From contig CANNUY010000004.1 of NCBI GenBank assembly GCA_947525005.1, forward strand, positions 1-64,000: a DNA stretch of 64,000 bases, written 5' to 3'. The notes below the pieces were generated by a model. It searched no databases, was not told the DNA's origin, and saw nothing but the letters and a program-made list of their open reading frames with translations. The DNA is from an uncultured Candidatus Melainabacteria bacterium. GTDB taxonomy: Bacteria > Cyanobacteriota > Vampirovibrionia > Gastranaerophilales > Gastranaerophilaceae. This document shows, one piece after another, positions 31,975-41,262 of this stretch (position 1 is its first letter; every line of letters begins with the position of its first letter). The translations under genes were made by a program, and so were the position numbers.

Positions 31975-34053
31975 TTGAACTCATTACATATAATAAGAAA
32001 AAGTTTAATAATAATATTTGCTGTTTTTACACTAGCAAGAGTAGTAGGTGCCGAACCATTCACATTTAATTCGACATCGGATTTTCTAATGCAAGACGGA
32101 TTAGAAGAATTTTCTTCACCTGTTGTACCTGCGAAAACACCAGTTGTTCCAAACATGATGAATACACCAGCAGTAAATGTTCAACCTGAAAGAGCTACTG
32201 AGCCTAAAGTTAGCGTACCCGAAGTTAAGCAAGAAACAAAAACAACATCTTCAAACCAATCGACTGTTAATACCCCATATATTAGAGATGTTGAAATTCT
32301 TGGTACAAATGTAATCAAGCCTGCAGCAGTTATTTCAAAGATGAACATGCACAAAGGCGATCCATTTGATGCAGACATGGTTCAACGTGATTTAAAAACA
32401 ATTTATGAGATGGGATTTTTCACTGAAAAAATGAAAGCAATACCTATCGAGAACTCTGACGGTACAATTACTTTAAAGATATTACTAGAAGAAAATATCC
32501 CTGTAACGAATGTTGAAATCGATGGTAACACTGTAGTTAGCACTGAAGAACTTATGCCTTTAGTTTTACCTATGATTGGAAAACCTCAAAATATTGAGAT
32601 TGTTAATGAGGCGATTGAAAAGATTAATGAGTGCTACGCATCAAAAGGTTATATTCTAGCTAGGGTTGATGCTATTTACGATGATCCAGATGGAACAGTA
32701 AACATCAGCTTAAAAGAGGGTAAAATTAACAAAATCCTTATTTCCGGAAATCAAAAAACAAAAGATTATGTAATCACAAGAAACATCTTAACTGAACCTG
32801 GAATGGTTTATAATGAAAATCAGATAAAAGAGGACTTGATTAGATTGTATTCTACTCAAGCATTTAAAGATGTGAACAGAAGTATTGATGTTTGCCCAAA
32901 TGACCCAGATAAATATGATGTAACGATTGTTATATCTGAACAAAGAACAGCGGCTATATCTGTCGGTGGTGGTTTGGATTCAAGTACAGGTGTATTTGGT
33001 TCAATGGGTATAAGCGACAACAATTTTAGAGGATTAAATCAACGTGTATCATTAAGTGGTTTGGTTGGTACAGGTGTTATTATGAGTGATACTACTGTAA
33101 AACAACACATGAACTTCCAAGCTGAACTTAGTTTCTTTGAACCGTATTTCTTAAATGCTGATACTTCATTAATGAGTAAAATCTTCTTTAGAGATTTTGG
33201 TAGTTACAACGTACCATTAGCTATTGAAGACAGAATCGGTGTTGAGGCAACAGTTTCACACAGAATGAAATATAACCCTAATTTGACTAGTACATTTACC
33301 GTAGGTGTTGAAAATGTTGATGTTAGAGAAGGTGACTTTGATAGAATCAAAAATATGTATCTAGGTAAATCTCGACTTCTTGGTTTAAAGAATTATGATG
33401 ACTTCTTGAGAAAACGTCAAGAACAATTAGAAGGTGGTTTGTATTTAACACTTAGTCCTGGATTAAGATACGATTCTAGAGATTCAGCTTTGAATCCAAG
33501 AAACGGTGTTTTGGCAACAGCTAGATACGATGAGGCATTCTGTTTAGATGGATTTGACAAAACTTACGGTAAACTTACAGGTATGATTAAACGATTTATA
33601 CCTATCGCTCGTAAGTCATCACTTTCATTCACAGCAAAAGCAGGTGGAAGAATACACGGGGACGATATGCCAGAATTTGCAGCATTCCGTTTAGGTGGAC
33701 CTTATACTGTTAGAGGTTATAAAATCAACGGTGTAGGTACAGGTACAGGATATGCAATGGGTTCTATTGAATTGGCTACACCAGTATTATTCTTAGATAG
33801 ATTGAAGGTAAACTTCTTCCAAAACCTACGTATGACATTCTTTGTTGATGCTGGTAAAGTATTCGGTGGATACATCTCAAATACTCTGTATGACAGACCA
33901 ATGCAAGCAATCACAGCAGGTATCGGTTTAAAACTATACATTCCAGGGGTTGGTCCATTGTCTGTTGACTACGGTATTCCAATTACTCGTTGTGGTTCTT
34001 ACGGCAACAAAAATGGTTACTTCACATTCGGTGTAGGGGATTCATTATACTAA
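31975..34053 (+). CDS. bamA: Outer membrane protein assembly factor BamA/Omp85
   Basis: A 692-aa protein that inserts beta-barrels into the outer membrane. It has a signal peptide (about 1-26, ending ARVVGA), a Pro/Thr-rich linker, and three POTRA domains (about 95-330; YIRDVEILGTNVIKP, IPVTNVEIDGN, KINKILISGNQKTKDYV). The count of three is the cyanobacterial number rather than the five of E. coli. The 16-strand barrel contains GGPYTVRGYKINGVG, the VRGY motif of strand L6. Translation starts at TTG. ompH follows 19 bases downstream. Confidence 0.92.
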   Translation: MNSLHIIRKSLIIIFAVFTLARVVGAEPFTFNSTSDFLMQDGLEEFSSPVVPAKTPVVPNMMNTPAVNVQPERATEPKVSVPEVKQETKTTSSNQSTVNTPYIRDVEILGTNVIKPAAVISKMNMHKGDPFDADMVQRDLKTIYEMGFFTEKMKAIPIENSDGTITLKILLEENIPVTNVEIDGNTVVSTEELMPLVLPMIGKPQNIEIVNEAIEKINECYASKGYILARVDAIYDDPDGTVNISLKEGKINKILISGNQKTKDYVITRNILTEPGMVYNENQIKEDLIRLYSTQAFKDVNRSIDVCPNDPDKYDVTIVISEQRTAAISVGGGLDSSTGVFGSMGISDNNFRGLNQRVSLSGLVGTGVIMSDTTVKQHMNFQAELSFFEPYFLNADTSLMSKIFFRDFGSYNVPLAIEDRIGVEATVSHRMKYNPNLTSTFTVGVENVDVREGDFDRIKNMYLGKSRLLGLKNYDDFLRKRQEQLEGGLYLTLSPGLRYDSRDSALNPRNGVLATARYDEAFCLDGFDKTYGKLTGMIKRFIPIARKSSLSFTAKAGGRIHGDDMPEFAAFRLGGPYTVRGYKINGVGTGTGYAMGSIELATPVLFLDRLKVNFFQNLRMTFFVDAGKVFGGYISNTLYDRPMQAITAGIGLKLYIPGVGPLSVDYGIPITRCGSYGNKNGYFTFGVGDSLY

Positions 34054-34072
34054 TAATATAGGAGAATTTATT

Positions 34073-34519
34073 ATGAAAAAAGTTATAACAACATTGTTCG
34101 CATTAGCAATACTTGGTTCTAATTGTGCAACTTTTGCATCAGGATTAGGATATGTGGATTATGAAAGAGTAATTGAAAATTGTTCATTTGCACTTAATGC
34201 TAAGAAAAAATTAGACTCAAAGGCTTTAGAAATCAAACAATATATGTTTGACAAAGAAAAAGAATATGAGGCTATTCAATCACCTGTTCAAAAACAAAAC
34301 TTCCAAGACAAAGTAACTCAAGAAATGAAAAACAAACAAAATGATTATCTAAAGTTACAAGCAAAAACAGAACAAGAAGTATTCTCTAAAATAAAAGCTG
34401 TTGCTAATCAAATTATGGTAGAACAAAAACTTGATGCCGTAATCAGTGATAAGGCTGTATTTTGTGGTGGTATAGATATTACTAACATTCTTATTGACAA
34501 ATTAAAAGGAATGAAATAA
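34073..34519 (+). CDS. Periplasmic chaperone OmpH/Skp-like
   Basis: A 148-aa secreted protein: signal peptide MKKVITTLFALAILGSNCATFAS, then a short strand GLGYVDYERVIENC, a long charged helical arm (about 45-115), and a closing strand region LDAVISDKAVFCGGIDIT. This is the Skp fold, which in its trimeric form holds unfolded outer-membrane proteins in the periplasm. Its place directly after bamA is the classical arrangement. An ATAGGAG site precedes the ATG. Confidence 0.88.
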   Translation: MKKVITTLFALAILGSNCATFASGLGYVDYERVIENCSFALNAKKKLDSKALEIKQYMFDKEKEYEAIQSPVQKQNFQDKVTQEMKNKQNDYLKLQAKTEQEVFSKIKAVANQIMVEQKLDAVISDKAVFCGGIDITNILIDKLKGMK

Positions 34520-34573
34520 TAACAAACGAAATATCACTAACAAGTTATATCTGACAAAAAAGAAAGGGACAAT

Positions 34574-36031
34574 ATGTTTAACAAGAATTTAGAATATATT
34601 ATAAAAGAAGTACCGACAGAAGATAGACAGGCACTTCAGGACTTGTTAAACGAGATGTCTATGCAAGGCTGGGACTTGTATACTTTGCACGAAGTTGAAT
34701 CAGAGGACGACATTTTATATAGCTGTATATTTATGAAAGAACGCTCTGAAAACGAAGAAAACGAAGTTTTTGATAAAGTTGTAAATATCAAGAATTTTAA
34801 ATCACAGATGGAAAAAATGTTGTCAAAACAGATTTCACCTTATGAATCTTGCAAAGAAATCACTGAAAAAATCAGAGAACAAAAAAAGAGAGTTGCCGAT
34901 ATCAAATCAGAGATTGAAAAAGTTGATTGGTCAGATAGAGGCACTTTGAATGACCAAATGTCAGGTGCATTAAGACGTTTAGAAGAATTGAAACAAGACT
35001 TGGTTAAAGAAATCTCTCCTGGAGTTATGTATTCAAGAATTGGAGAAGAAAAATTCACTGTAAATTTAAGCGAAGAATTGATTGATTTTGTAAGTCCAGA
35101 CAATAAAGATGACTTGTTATCAGAAACCGTAAAATCAAGACAAAAACTAACTGACGAACTTGGATATGTAATACCGAGAATGGTTTTTCAAGATGAAGAA
35201 GAACTTGAGCCATACCAATTTAGTATTAAGGTTCATGGACTAGAAGTATTCAAATCTATGGCAATTCCTGAGCATACAGCATTCTTCAAAGAAGAATTAA
35301 ACATTAGAAAGCCTGCTAATACTATTGTAGATAAAGACGTTATTAGTGGGAAAGAGGTTTGGTGGATAGACAACAATCTAGCAGAGGACTATTGGGCAAA
35401 CGGTTATTCAGCAGTTGAATATATTGCAAGAGCAGTTGAATTTGTTTCAATAAAACACGTTGCAGAACTATTGGATTATAACGATATTAACCATTATTTG
35501 ATGACAGTCGAACAACGGAATCCGTTTGTGGTTAATAATATTATTCCTGATTTCATTACATTGTCAGAACTTAAATATATCTTGATTAATTTGATAAGAG
35601 AACGAATTTCTATTAAGGATATTGATTATGTGTTTGAAAAGATAAACGATTTTTCTGATGAATTAACTAAGGATAGTTTATTAGATAAGATTAGATTATC
35701 TTTATCAAAACATATTTCTCAAAGATTTATTGGTGAAACACCGACTGAAATAATTGAATTATCAGGTGAAACATTGGATAAGATGTTTAAATTAACTGAT
35801 ACAGAAGAAGAAACTGTTATTAAAGTTGATGGCAAGTTTGCAGAAAAACTAGCAAAAAAAGCGTTAAAAGTTGCAAAAGACAATGGGCTTGATGAAGTTA
35901 TAATTATTGTGCCTATTGAAATTAGACACATGACATTTGCAATTTTCTCAGAATTTATCAATAACCTTACTATTGTGGCACATGAAGAACTTTCTTGCGA
36001 AACAAATGTACATGTTATTGCAACAATATAG
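34574..36031 (+). CDS. Soluble FlhA cytosolic-domain-like protein fused to a DUF4177-like domain
   Basis: A 485-aa protein. Residues 1-55 (LEYIIKEVPTEDRQAL..MSMQGWDLYTLHEVES) resemble DUF4177. Residues 70-150 are a charged coiled coil. Residues about 160-485 match the order of the FlhA/InvA (FHIPEP) cytosolic domain: ELGYVIPRMVFQD, PYQFSIKVHGLEVFKSMA, VWWIDNNLAEDYWANGYSA, KHVAELLDY, PDFITLSELKYILINLIRERISIKDI, and a C-terminal Rossmann-like EVIIIVPIEIRHMTFAIF. The eight membrane helices of FlhA are absent and no signal peptide is present. No flagellar gene lies nearby. The function is unknown. Confidence 0.75.
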   Translation: MFNKNLEYIIKEVPTEDRQALQDLLNEMSMQGWDLYTLHEVESEDDILYSCIFMKERSENEENEVFDKVVNIKNFKSQMEKMLSKQISPYESCKEITEKIREQKKRVADIKSEIEKVDWSDRGTLNDQMSGALRRLEELKQDLVKEISPGVMYSRIGEEKFTVNLSEELIDFVSPDNKDDLLSETVKSRQKLTDELGYVIPRMVFQDEEELEPYQFSIKVHGLEVFKSMAIPEHTAFFKEELNIRKPANTIVDKDVISGKEVWWIDNNLAEDYWANGYSAVEYIARAVEFVSIKHVAELLDYNDINHYLMTVEQRNPFVVNNIIPDFITLSELKYILINLIRERISIKDIDYVFEKINDFSDELTKDSLLDKIRLSLSKHISQRFIGETPTEIIELSGETLDKMFKLTDTEEETVIKVDGKFAEKLAKKALKVAKDNGLDEVIIIVPIEIRHMTFAIFSEFINNLTIVAHEELSCETNVHVIATI

Positions 36032-36167
36032 AATAAATTTAGATGCAATTTCATAAAAATTAGCTTAACCTTTAGTTACAAACTAGCAAAAAAATATTTA
36101 TTGGCTTTTTAAAGCTAGATACAGTGTAGTGGTATACTTATACCAAATCAACCAATAAGGATAAGCT

Positions 36168-38564
36168 ATGATAGAAAAAGTCACAAATCGTATCGCACCC
36201 GTTAAGATACAAATGGGAGCAGTAACCAACCCTTACAAAAAAGCAGAAAACACAGAAGTTAAAAACAATAATAGTATCAACTCCTCAAACATCAACAATT
36301 TAAACTATTATAACAAATCATTAGTATCATTTAAGGGTGCAGGTTTTTATCAAACATTAAATGATAACTATTTTGAATTACCGATTGATAAAAAGACAGG
36401 CAAGGCATTTCAACCTGATATTTATCAAAAAGCATCAGCTGAAAACTTATATAAAGGGAATGATGTAATTGTAACAGCACCAACAGGTACAGGTAAAACT
36501 GCGATTGCACACTACGTAATCAATAAGAATATGGAAGACGGTAAAAAGACTTTTTACACTACACCATTAAAAGCTTTAAGTAATGACAAGGTTAGGGAAT
36601 TTCAAAAGATTTATGGCAAAGACAATGTTGGTTTGATTACAGGTGACAAAAAGGTTAATAAAGATGCACCTATCGTAATTATGACAACAGAAGTTTATAG
36701 AAATATGGTTTTGCAAGACAACTTAAAAGAACGCAATCCATTGTTAGATGACGTTAAAACAGTTGTATTTGATGAACTACACTATTTAGGTGACAACGAC
36801 AGAGGTAGTGTTTGGGAACAAGCTATTATGTTTACACCTAAAGATAAACAGATTTTATCATTATCAGGAACAATGGCAAATCCTGAAAAGATTACAGATT
36901 GGATGGCTAAGACAAAAGGTCATACAAAATCAGAAAAAGTAACACCAGACAGTAGCTATAAAGCACAGAATACCGGAGTTCACACAGTATTAATAAATGT
37001 TCCATCAAAAAATAGACACGTACCTTTAGACTATGAAATTATGGACGTAAAGGCAGAAAAGAAACGTGCCGGTGGTGGTGGTTCAAAGGCTGATAGAAAA
37101 CGTGCAAAAAGAAAAGCTAATCAATTTGCACTATCAGATGGTGCTTCACCAAGTAAAGAAAGCTATGTAGAAATGGTAGAAAAACTAAATAGAGAAGACA
37201 AGCTTCCAGCTATTTTCTTTATCTTTAGTAAAAAAGATGGTCGTGGAACATTAACATATTTAAAAGAAAATGGCCCACAATTAACTAACAAAAAAGAAGA
37301 ACGACAAATCGAACAAACATTGCAACGATTTAAAAATGAAGGCAAATACATTGGGGAATCAATGGACGTAGAAGCGTTGAAAAAAGGCTATGCACTTCAC
37401 AACGCAGGTATGTTGCCTGAACAAAAAGAATTAGTAGAAGAATTATTCCAAAAGAAATTACTAAAGACAGTTATTTCAACAGAAACCTTGTCAGCAGGTA
37501 TCAACATGCCAGCAAGAACAACAGTTATCTCTGGTGTAAGAAAGCCGACTGACAACCCAGATGGAGATGATCACAAGAGATATATTTATCCGAACGAATA
37601 TCACCAAATGGCAGGTAGAGCAGGACGTAGAGGTATTGATACACAAGGTTATTGTATCTCAATGGCATCAAACACTTCTCAACACAAGAAGTTTGAACAG
37701 TTGATTAACTCACCATCAAACGATATCGAAAGTCATTATAAGGTTGATTACTCATTTGTAGCATCGATTGACGATGCTTATGGCACAAAAGACAATGATA
37801 AGCATTATATTGAAAAATTATTTACTCATTCACTAAAAGCGTATGACGAAGACCCTGCTGTACAAAAAGCAAACGCAGAAAAGATGATAAACGATTTTGA
37901 AAATAAAGAAAATGTTTTGAAAAAATATGATTATCTAGACGAAAACAACCAATTAACAGATAAGGGTATATTATTAACCAAATTAAATGGATACGAACAA
38001 ATTCCTATTATTGATAGCGTTGTTAATAAAGAATTTGAAGATATGAACCCAATTCAATTAGCAGGTGTTGTTGCAGGTTTAGCTAATATGGAAAATGTTG
38101 TTAAAGATGACAACCAATTCTCTAAAAAAGATGCAGATTTCTTTGAAGATGATGTTGTTGACAAATTTGAAAACAATATGAACGAAAAGATTTCTGATTA
38201 TAACAAAAATATTTATACGAAATATGACAATAGAGAATTAAAGAATAACGCAAAAGCTATCAAACACGTATTTGCTTGGGCAGAAATGAACAGCAAAGAT
38301 GAAGATTCTAAAAAGAATTGGAAAGAATTGTACACAGGCGATATGCGTAAGAATATCAAAGATGAAGGCACATTATTCAGAGAAATTATGCAAACAAACG
38401 ACCTATTAAAACAGATGAAAGAAATCAGTTTAGAAGGTGAAGCATTGTCTGAAAAACGATTAGATAAACGCTATTATCAACAATTATCAGATAATATTGA
38501 TGAAGCGATTGCCTTAATCAATAGAGCACCCGCTCAAAATGACGAAATCGAAGAAGACGAATAA
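36168..38564 (+). CDS. Ski2-like DEAD/DEAH-box helicase
   Basis: A 798-aa superfamily-2 helicase. Motif I is VTAPTGTGKTAIAHY, Ia TTPLKALSNDKV, Ib ITGDKKVN, II VVFDELHYLGDNDRG (DELH), III LSGTMANP, IV-V SAGINMPARTTVISG and VI QMAGRAGRRGID. The MTR4/Ski2/DSHCT-like order and the DEVH-type box indicate an RNA helicase acting in RNA turnover or repair. The first 75 residues are a low-complexity leader containing VSFKGAGF. A basic GGGGSKADRKRAKRK insert lies near residue 305. An AAGGA site supports the start. Confidence 0.88.
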   Translation: MIEKVTNRIAPVKIQMGAVTNPYKKAENTEVKNNNSINSSNINNLNYYNKSLVSFKGAGFYQTLNDNYFELPIDKKTGKAFQPDIYQKASAENLYKGNDVIVTAPTGTGKTAIAHYVINKNMEDGKKTFYTTPLKALSNDKVREFQKIYGKDNVGLITGDKKVNKDAPIVIMTTEVYRNMVLQDNLKERNPLLDDVKTVVFDELHYLGDNDRGSVWEQAIMFTPKDKQILSLSGTMANPEKITDWMAKTKGHTKSEKVTPDSSYKAQNTGVHTVLINVPSKNRHVPLDYEIMDVKAEKKRAGGGGSKADRKRAKRKANQFALSDGASPSKESYVEMVEKLNREDKLPAIFFIFSKKDGRGTLTYLKENGPQLTNKKEERQIEQTLQRFKNEGKYIGESMDVEALKKGYALHNAGMLPEQKELVEELFQKKLLKTVISTETLSAGINMPARTTVISGVRKPTDNPDGDDHKRYIYPNEYHQMAGRAGRRGIDTQGYCISMASNTSQHKKFEQLINSPSNDIESHYKVDYSFVASIDDAYGTKDNDKHYIEKLFTHSLKAYDEDPAVQKANAEKMINDFENKENVLKKYDYLDENNQLTDKGILLTKLNGYEQIPIIDSVVNKEFEDMNPIQLAGVVAGLANMENVVKDDNQFSKKDADFFEDDVVDKFENNMNEKISDYNKNIYTKYDNRELKNNAKAIKHVFAWAEMNSKDEDSKKNWKELYTGDMRKNIKDEGTLFREIMQTNDLLKQMKEISLEGEALSEKRLDKRYYQQLSDNIDEAIALINRAPAQNDEIEEDE

Positions 38565-38595
38565 AAGAATAAAGACAATTTGTTCTTATAATATT

Positions 38596-38629
38596 AAAAA
38601 GGAGTTAATTCAGTTCAACTCCTTTTTTC
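38596..38629 (+). terminator. Terminator of the helicase gene
   Basis: An 11-bp stem (AAAAAGGAGTT / AACTCCTTTTT) with a 10-base loop and a T-run lies 32 bases after the stop codon. Confidence 0.75.
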
Positions 38630-38656
38630 ATCAACTATTCAATTTTCAGAAAAATT

Positions 38657-38797
38657 TTATTCTGCTACAGCCTCCTCAAAATAATCTACTACAGTCGCCA
38701 TCACACTATTGAAAAACGTTTCAAGTTCACCGCAAATACTATCACATGCCTCCATTACTTCTGCTGGTGTGTGTGACGTTTCTAAATTTTTTAACAT
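38657..38797 (-). CDS. 46-aa acidic small protein, unknown
   Basis: An ATG at 38797 with AGGA 6 bases upstream opens a 46-codon frame ending in TAA at 38657-38659. The peptide begins MLKNLETSHTPAEVMEAC and ends VVDYFEEAVAE. It has two cysteines, no signal peptide, and a strongly acidic amphipathic helix. I recognise no family. It fills the gap between the helicase terminator and the kinase promoter on the opposite strand, with in-frame start, ribosome site and stop, but it could be a chance frame. Confidence 0.4.
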   Translation of the reverse strand: MLKNLETSHTPAEVMEACDSICGELETFFNSVMATVVDYFEEAVAE

Positions 38798-38888
38798 AAC
38801 TATTCCTCACTATTAAATTATTTTGCATATCCCTTGTGATTTATATAACGACTTTTTTTTAAATTTCTTTAATCTTTTTATTCATTTT

Positions 38889-38916
38889 GTTACATTACTT
38901 CATGAAGAAATGTAAC
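38889..38916. promoter_or_regulatory. 28-bp palindromic operator-like site
   Basis: GTTACATTACTTCA and TGAAGAAATGTAAC form a palindrome with one mismatched pair, about 45 bases upstream of the kinase -35 box. It is a likely binding site for a dimeric regulator, possibly the downstream response regulator. Confidence 0.45.
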
Positions 38917-38962
38917 GTTCAATGATAGCAAGGGTTTGCTTTTATTACATAATTTTAAGAAT

Positions 38963-38991
38963 TTGTCATGGGGTAAGAAATGAACTAAAAT
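38963..38991 (+). promoter_or_regulatory. Promoter of the kinase-regulator operon, leaderless geometry
   Basis: TTGTCA (38963-38968), a 17-base spacer and TAAAAT (38986-38991), then 6 bases to the ATG. Confidence 0.6.
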
Positions 38992-38997
38992 TATAGT

Positions 38998-40575
38998 ATG
39001 AAGACGGGTAGGATAGTAATTGTAGATGATGATAATATGCTAATATCTTCTTTTAAAACCTTGTTGGTTTTAGAGGGATATGAAGATGCGCATTTTTTTA
39101 CATGTCCATTAGATGCATTGAATTATTTACAAGATAACGAACCTGATTTAATCATAACAGATATGATGATGCCCAAGATGAATGGGTTAGAGTTTTTAAA
39201 AGAAGCCAACAAATTGTATCCTGACGTTAGTAAGATTGTTTTGACTGGATACGCTGATATTGAAAAAGCTATAGGTGCTATAAATGAGGTAGGGTTATAC
39301 AAATACATAACAAAGCCTTGGGATAGCAATGATGACTTGTTGTTAAATATCAAAAACGGTATTGAACGCAGTTATTTACAAAGCGAGTTAAAGAAAAAGA
39401 TAAAAGAGTTAGAGGTAGCTAATTCTAAGTTAGAAAAATATTCTCATAATTTGGAAGAACTTGTTAAAGAACGCACAGCAGAATTAGTAGAAACGAATGC
39501 AAAATTGTGTGGGATATTTGAAAACTGTGCAGATGGAATTATTGTAACTGACAATAATGGACATGTTGAAAAGGTTAATCAGGCTTTTGAAAACTTGATT
39601 GGACTTTCTATCGAGAATATAAAAAAACAAGGGTTGGATGAACTTATACAGACAAAGTCAGTTAATATTTTGGAATATTTGAACACTGAAGATGACAAAG
39701 AATTTTATTTAAGAGATTGCAGTATATTAAATAGGTTGAGTGAAGTAGAAATTCCTATTGATATAAGTTTTGCTAGATTTACATCAGAAGACGAAGATGA
39801 AAGAAAGTTTGTTGGAATTGTACATGACATAACAGAACAAAAAGAGTCTGATAAACTTAGAGATGACTTTATTGCAACTCTTACACACGATTTAAGAACT
39901 CCACTATTAGCTGCTATACAAACGATTAAATTCTTCTTAGATGGCTCTGTAGGGGAGATTACGGATAAGCAAGAACTCTTGCTTTCGACTATGAAAAAGA
40001 GTAACGAAGACCTATTGGGTCTTGTTAACACATTGCTGGAAGTATACAAATATGATGCATCAAAACTAGAATTGTGCAAAACTGATTTCAACTTAAATTC
40101 ATTGATTTCACAAACCTATAATGAATTAAAACCGTTGGCTGAGAAGAAGAATATCAGTTTTAAGCTAAACTATGAATTGGGTGATGAAATAAAAATCAAT
40201 GCTGATAGAGGTGAGATTAGACGAGTTATCTGCAATTTGTGTGGTAATGCGATTAATTACACAAATGATGGCGGAGAAGTTCAGGTTTCTGTAAAGAAAC
40301 AAGATAAAGATATAATTTTTACTGTACAAGATAATGGAAACGGTATTCCAAAAGAGGATATACCTAATCTTTTTAAGAGATTTTCTCAAGGAACAAGCAA
40401 AAAACGTTCTACAGGAACTGGTTTGGGACTATATTTATCAAGACAGATTGTGGAAGCTCATGGCGGAAAGATTTGGCTAGAAAGCAAATTAAATAAAGGT
40501 AGTGAATTCTCATTTTTATTAACTGATGTAGTAGTGAATAAAAATGTTGACAATGCAGTAATCGAAATTAAATAG
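38998..40575 (+). CDS. REC-PAS hybrid histidine kinase
   Basis: A 525-aa soluble kinase. Its domains are an N-terminal receiver (about 1-125; phospho-acceptor Asp55 in DLIITDMMMPK, Lys of KPWD), a coiled coil (125-165), a PAS domain (about 168-280), HisKA with His297 (TLTHDLRTPLL) and HATPase_c (CNLCGNAINYT, DNGNGIP, GTGLGLYLSR). The order REC first means the kinase receives phosphate from another kinase or is gated by its own receiver. There are no membrane helices, so it senses a cytoplasmic or relayed signal. It is the first gene of a three-gene unit with the LuxR-type regulator. Confidence 0.92.
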   Translation: MKTGRIVIVDDDNMLISSFKTLLVLEGYEDAHFFTCPLDALNYLQDNEPDLIITDMMMPKMNGLEFLKEANKLYPDVSKIVLTGYADIEKAIGAINEVGLYKYITKPWDSNDDLLLNIKNGIERSYLQSELKKKIKELEVANSKLEKYSHNLEELVKERTAELVETNAKLCGIFENCADGIIVTDNNGHVEKVNQAFENLIGLSIENIKKQGLDELIQTKSVNILEYLNTEDDKEFYLRDCSILNRLSEVEIPIDISFARFTSEDEDERKFVGIVHDITEQKESDKLRDDFIATLTHDLRTPLLAAIQTIKFFLDGSVGEITDKQELLLSTMKKSNEDLLGLVNTLLEVYKYDASKLELCKTDFNLNSLISQTYNELKPLAEKKNISFKLNYELGDEIKINADRGEIRRVICNLCGNAINYTNDGGEVQVSVKKQDKDIIFTVQDNGNGIPKEDIPNLFKRFSQGTSKKRSTGTGLGLYLSRQIVEAHGGKIWLESKLNKGSEFSFLLTDVVVNKNVDNAVIEIK

Positions 40576-40590
40576 ATAGTAGGTAGATAG

Positions 40591-41262
40591 ATGATAAAGA
40601 CATTATTGGTAGAAGATCACGAATTAACAAGACTTGGGTTATCAATGATATTATCAAAGGAAGCAGAGATAGAATTGATAGGCGAAGCTGATAACGGACT
40701 AAAAGGAGTAGAGTTAGCGAAACGACTTAATCCAGACGTTATAGTTATGGATATTGGCTTGCCACAGGTTGACGGAATTGAAGCTACAAGAAGAATTAAG
40801 GCTTATAACCCTGATTGTAAGATTTTGATATTCACCTCAAAAGATAGTGAGGACGATATATTTGATGCATTTAAATCAGGTGCTGACGGATATGTTATGA
40901 AAGATACGTCTAGCGAACAATTCTGCACAGCTATTAAGTCTGTCTATCAAGGAGTTGCTTGGTTAGACCCTGCTATTGCAAAACTTGTGTTAACAAATAT
41001 ACAATCACCAAAAAATAGACCTGCGTTTAATAGTTCTGACGGGATTAATTATCAGGCTGGTAAAGAGCTTTATGGTTTAACAGAGAGAGAAATGGAAGTT
41101 TTATCATTGATAGTAGAAGGTTTGACAAACAGTCAAATTGCAGAAAACTTAACGATTACAACTTATACAGCTAAGGCTCACGTTCACAGCGTGTTGCAAA
41201 AACTATCTGCTGGAACAAGAGCTAAAGCTACACAAAAAGCTATTACAGAGGGATTGGTGTAG
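40591..41262 (+). CDS. NarL/LuxR-type response regulator
   Basis: A 223-aa DNA-binding regulator. The receiver domain (1-120) contains Asp54 (VIVMDIGLPQ), the Thr of FTSKDSE and Lys of MKDTSS. A linker leads to a LuxR-type helix-turn-helix (about 160-223; YGLTEREMEVLSLIVEGLTN, QIAENLTITTYTAKAHVHSVLQKL). It begins 15 bases after the kinase stop, with AGGTAG upstream, so it is the probable phosphorylation target of that kinase. The palindrome at 38889-38916 may be its autoregulatory site. Confidence 0.93.
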   Translation: MIKTLLVEDHELTRLGLSMILSKEAEIELIGEADNGLKGVELAKRLNPDVIVMDIGLPQVDGIEATRRIKAYNPDCKILIFTSKDSEDDIFDAFKSGADGYVMKDTSSEQFCTAIKSVYQGVAWLDPAIAKLVLTNIQSPKNRPAFNSSDGINYQAGKELYGLTEREMEVLSLIVEGLTNSQIAENLTITTYTAKAHVHSVLQKLSAGTRAKATQKAITEGLV

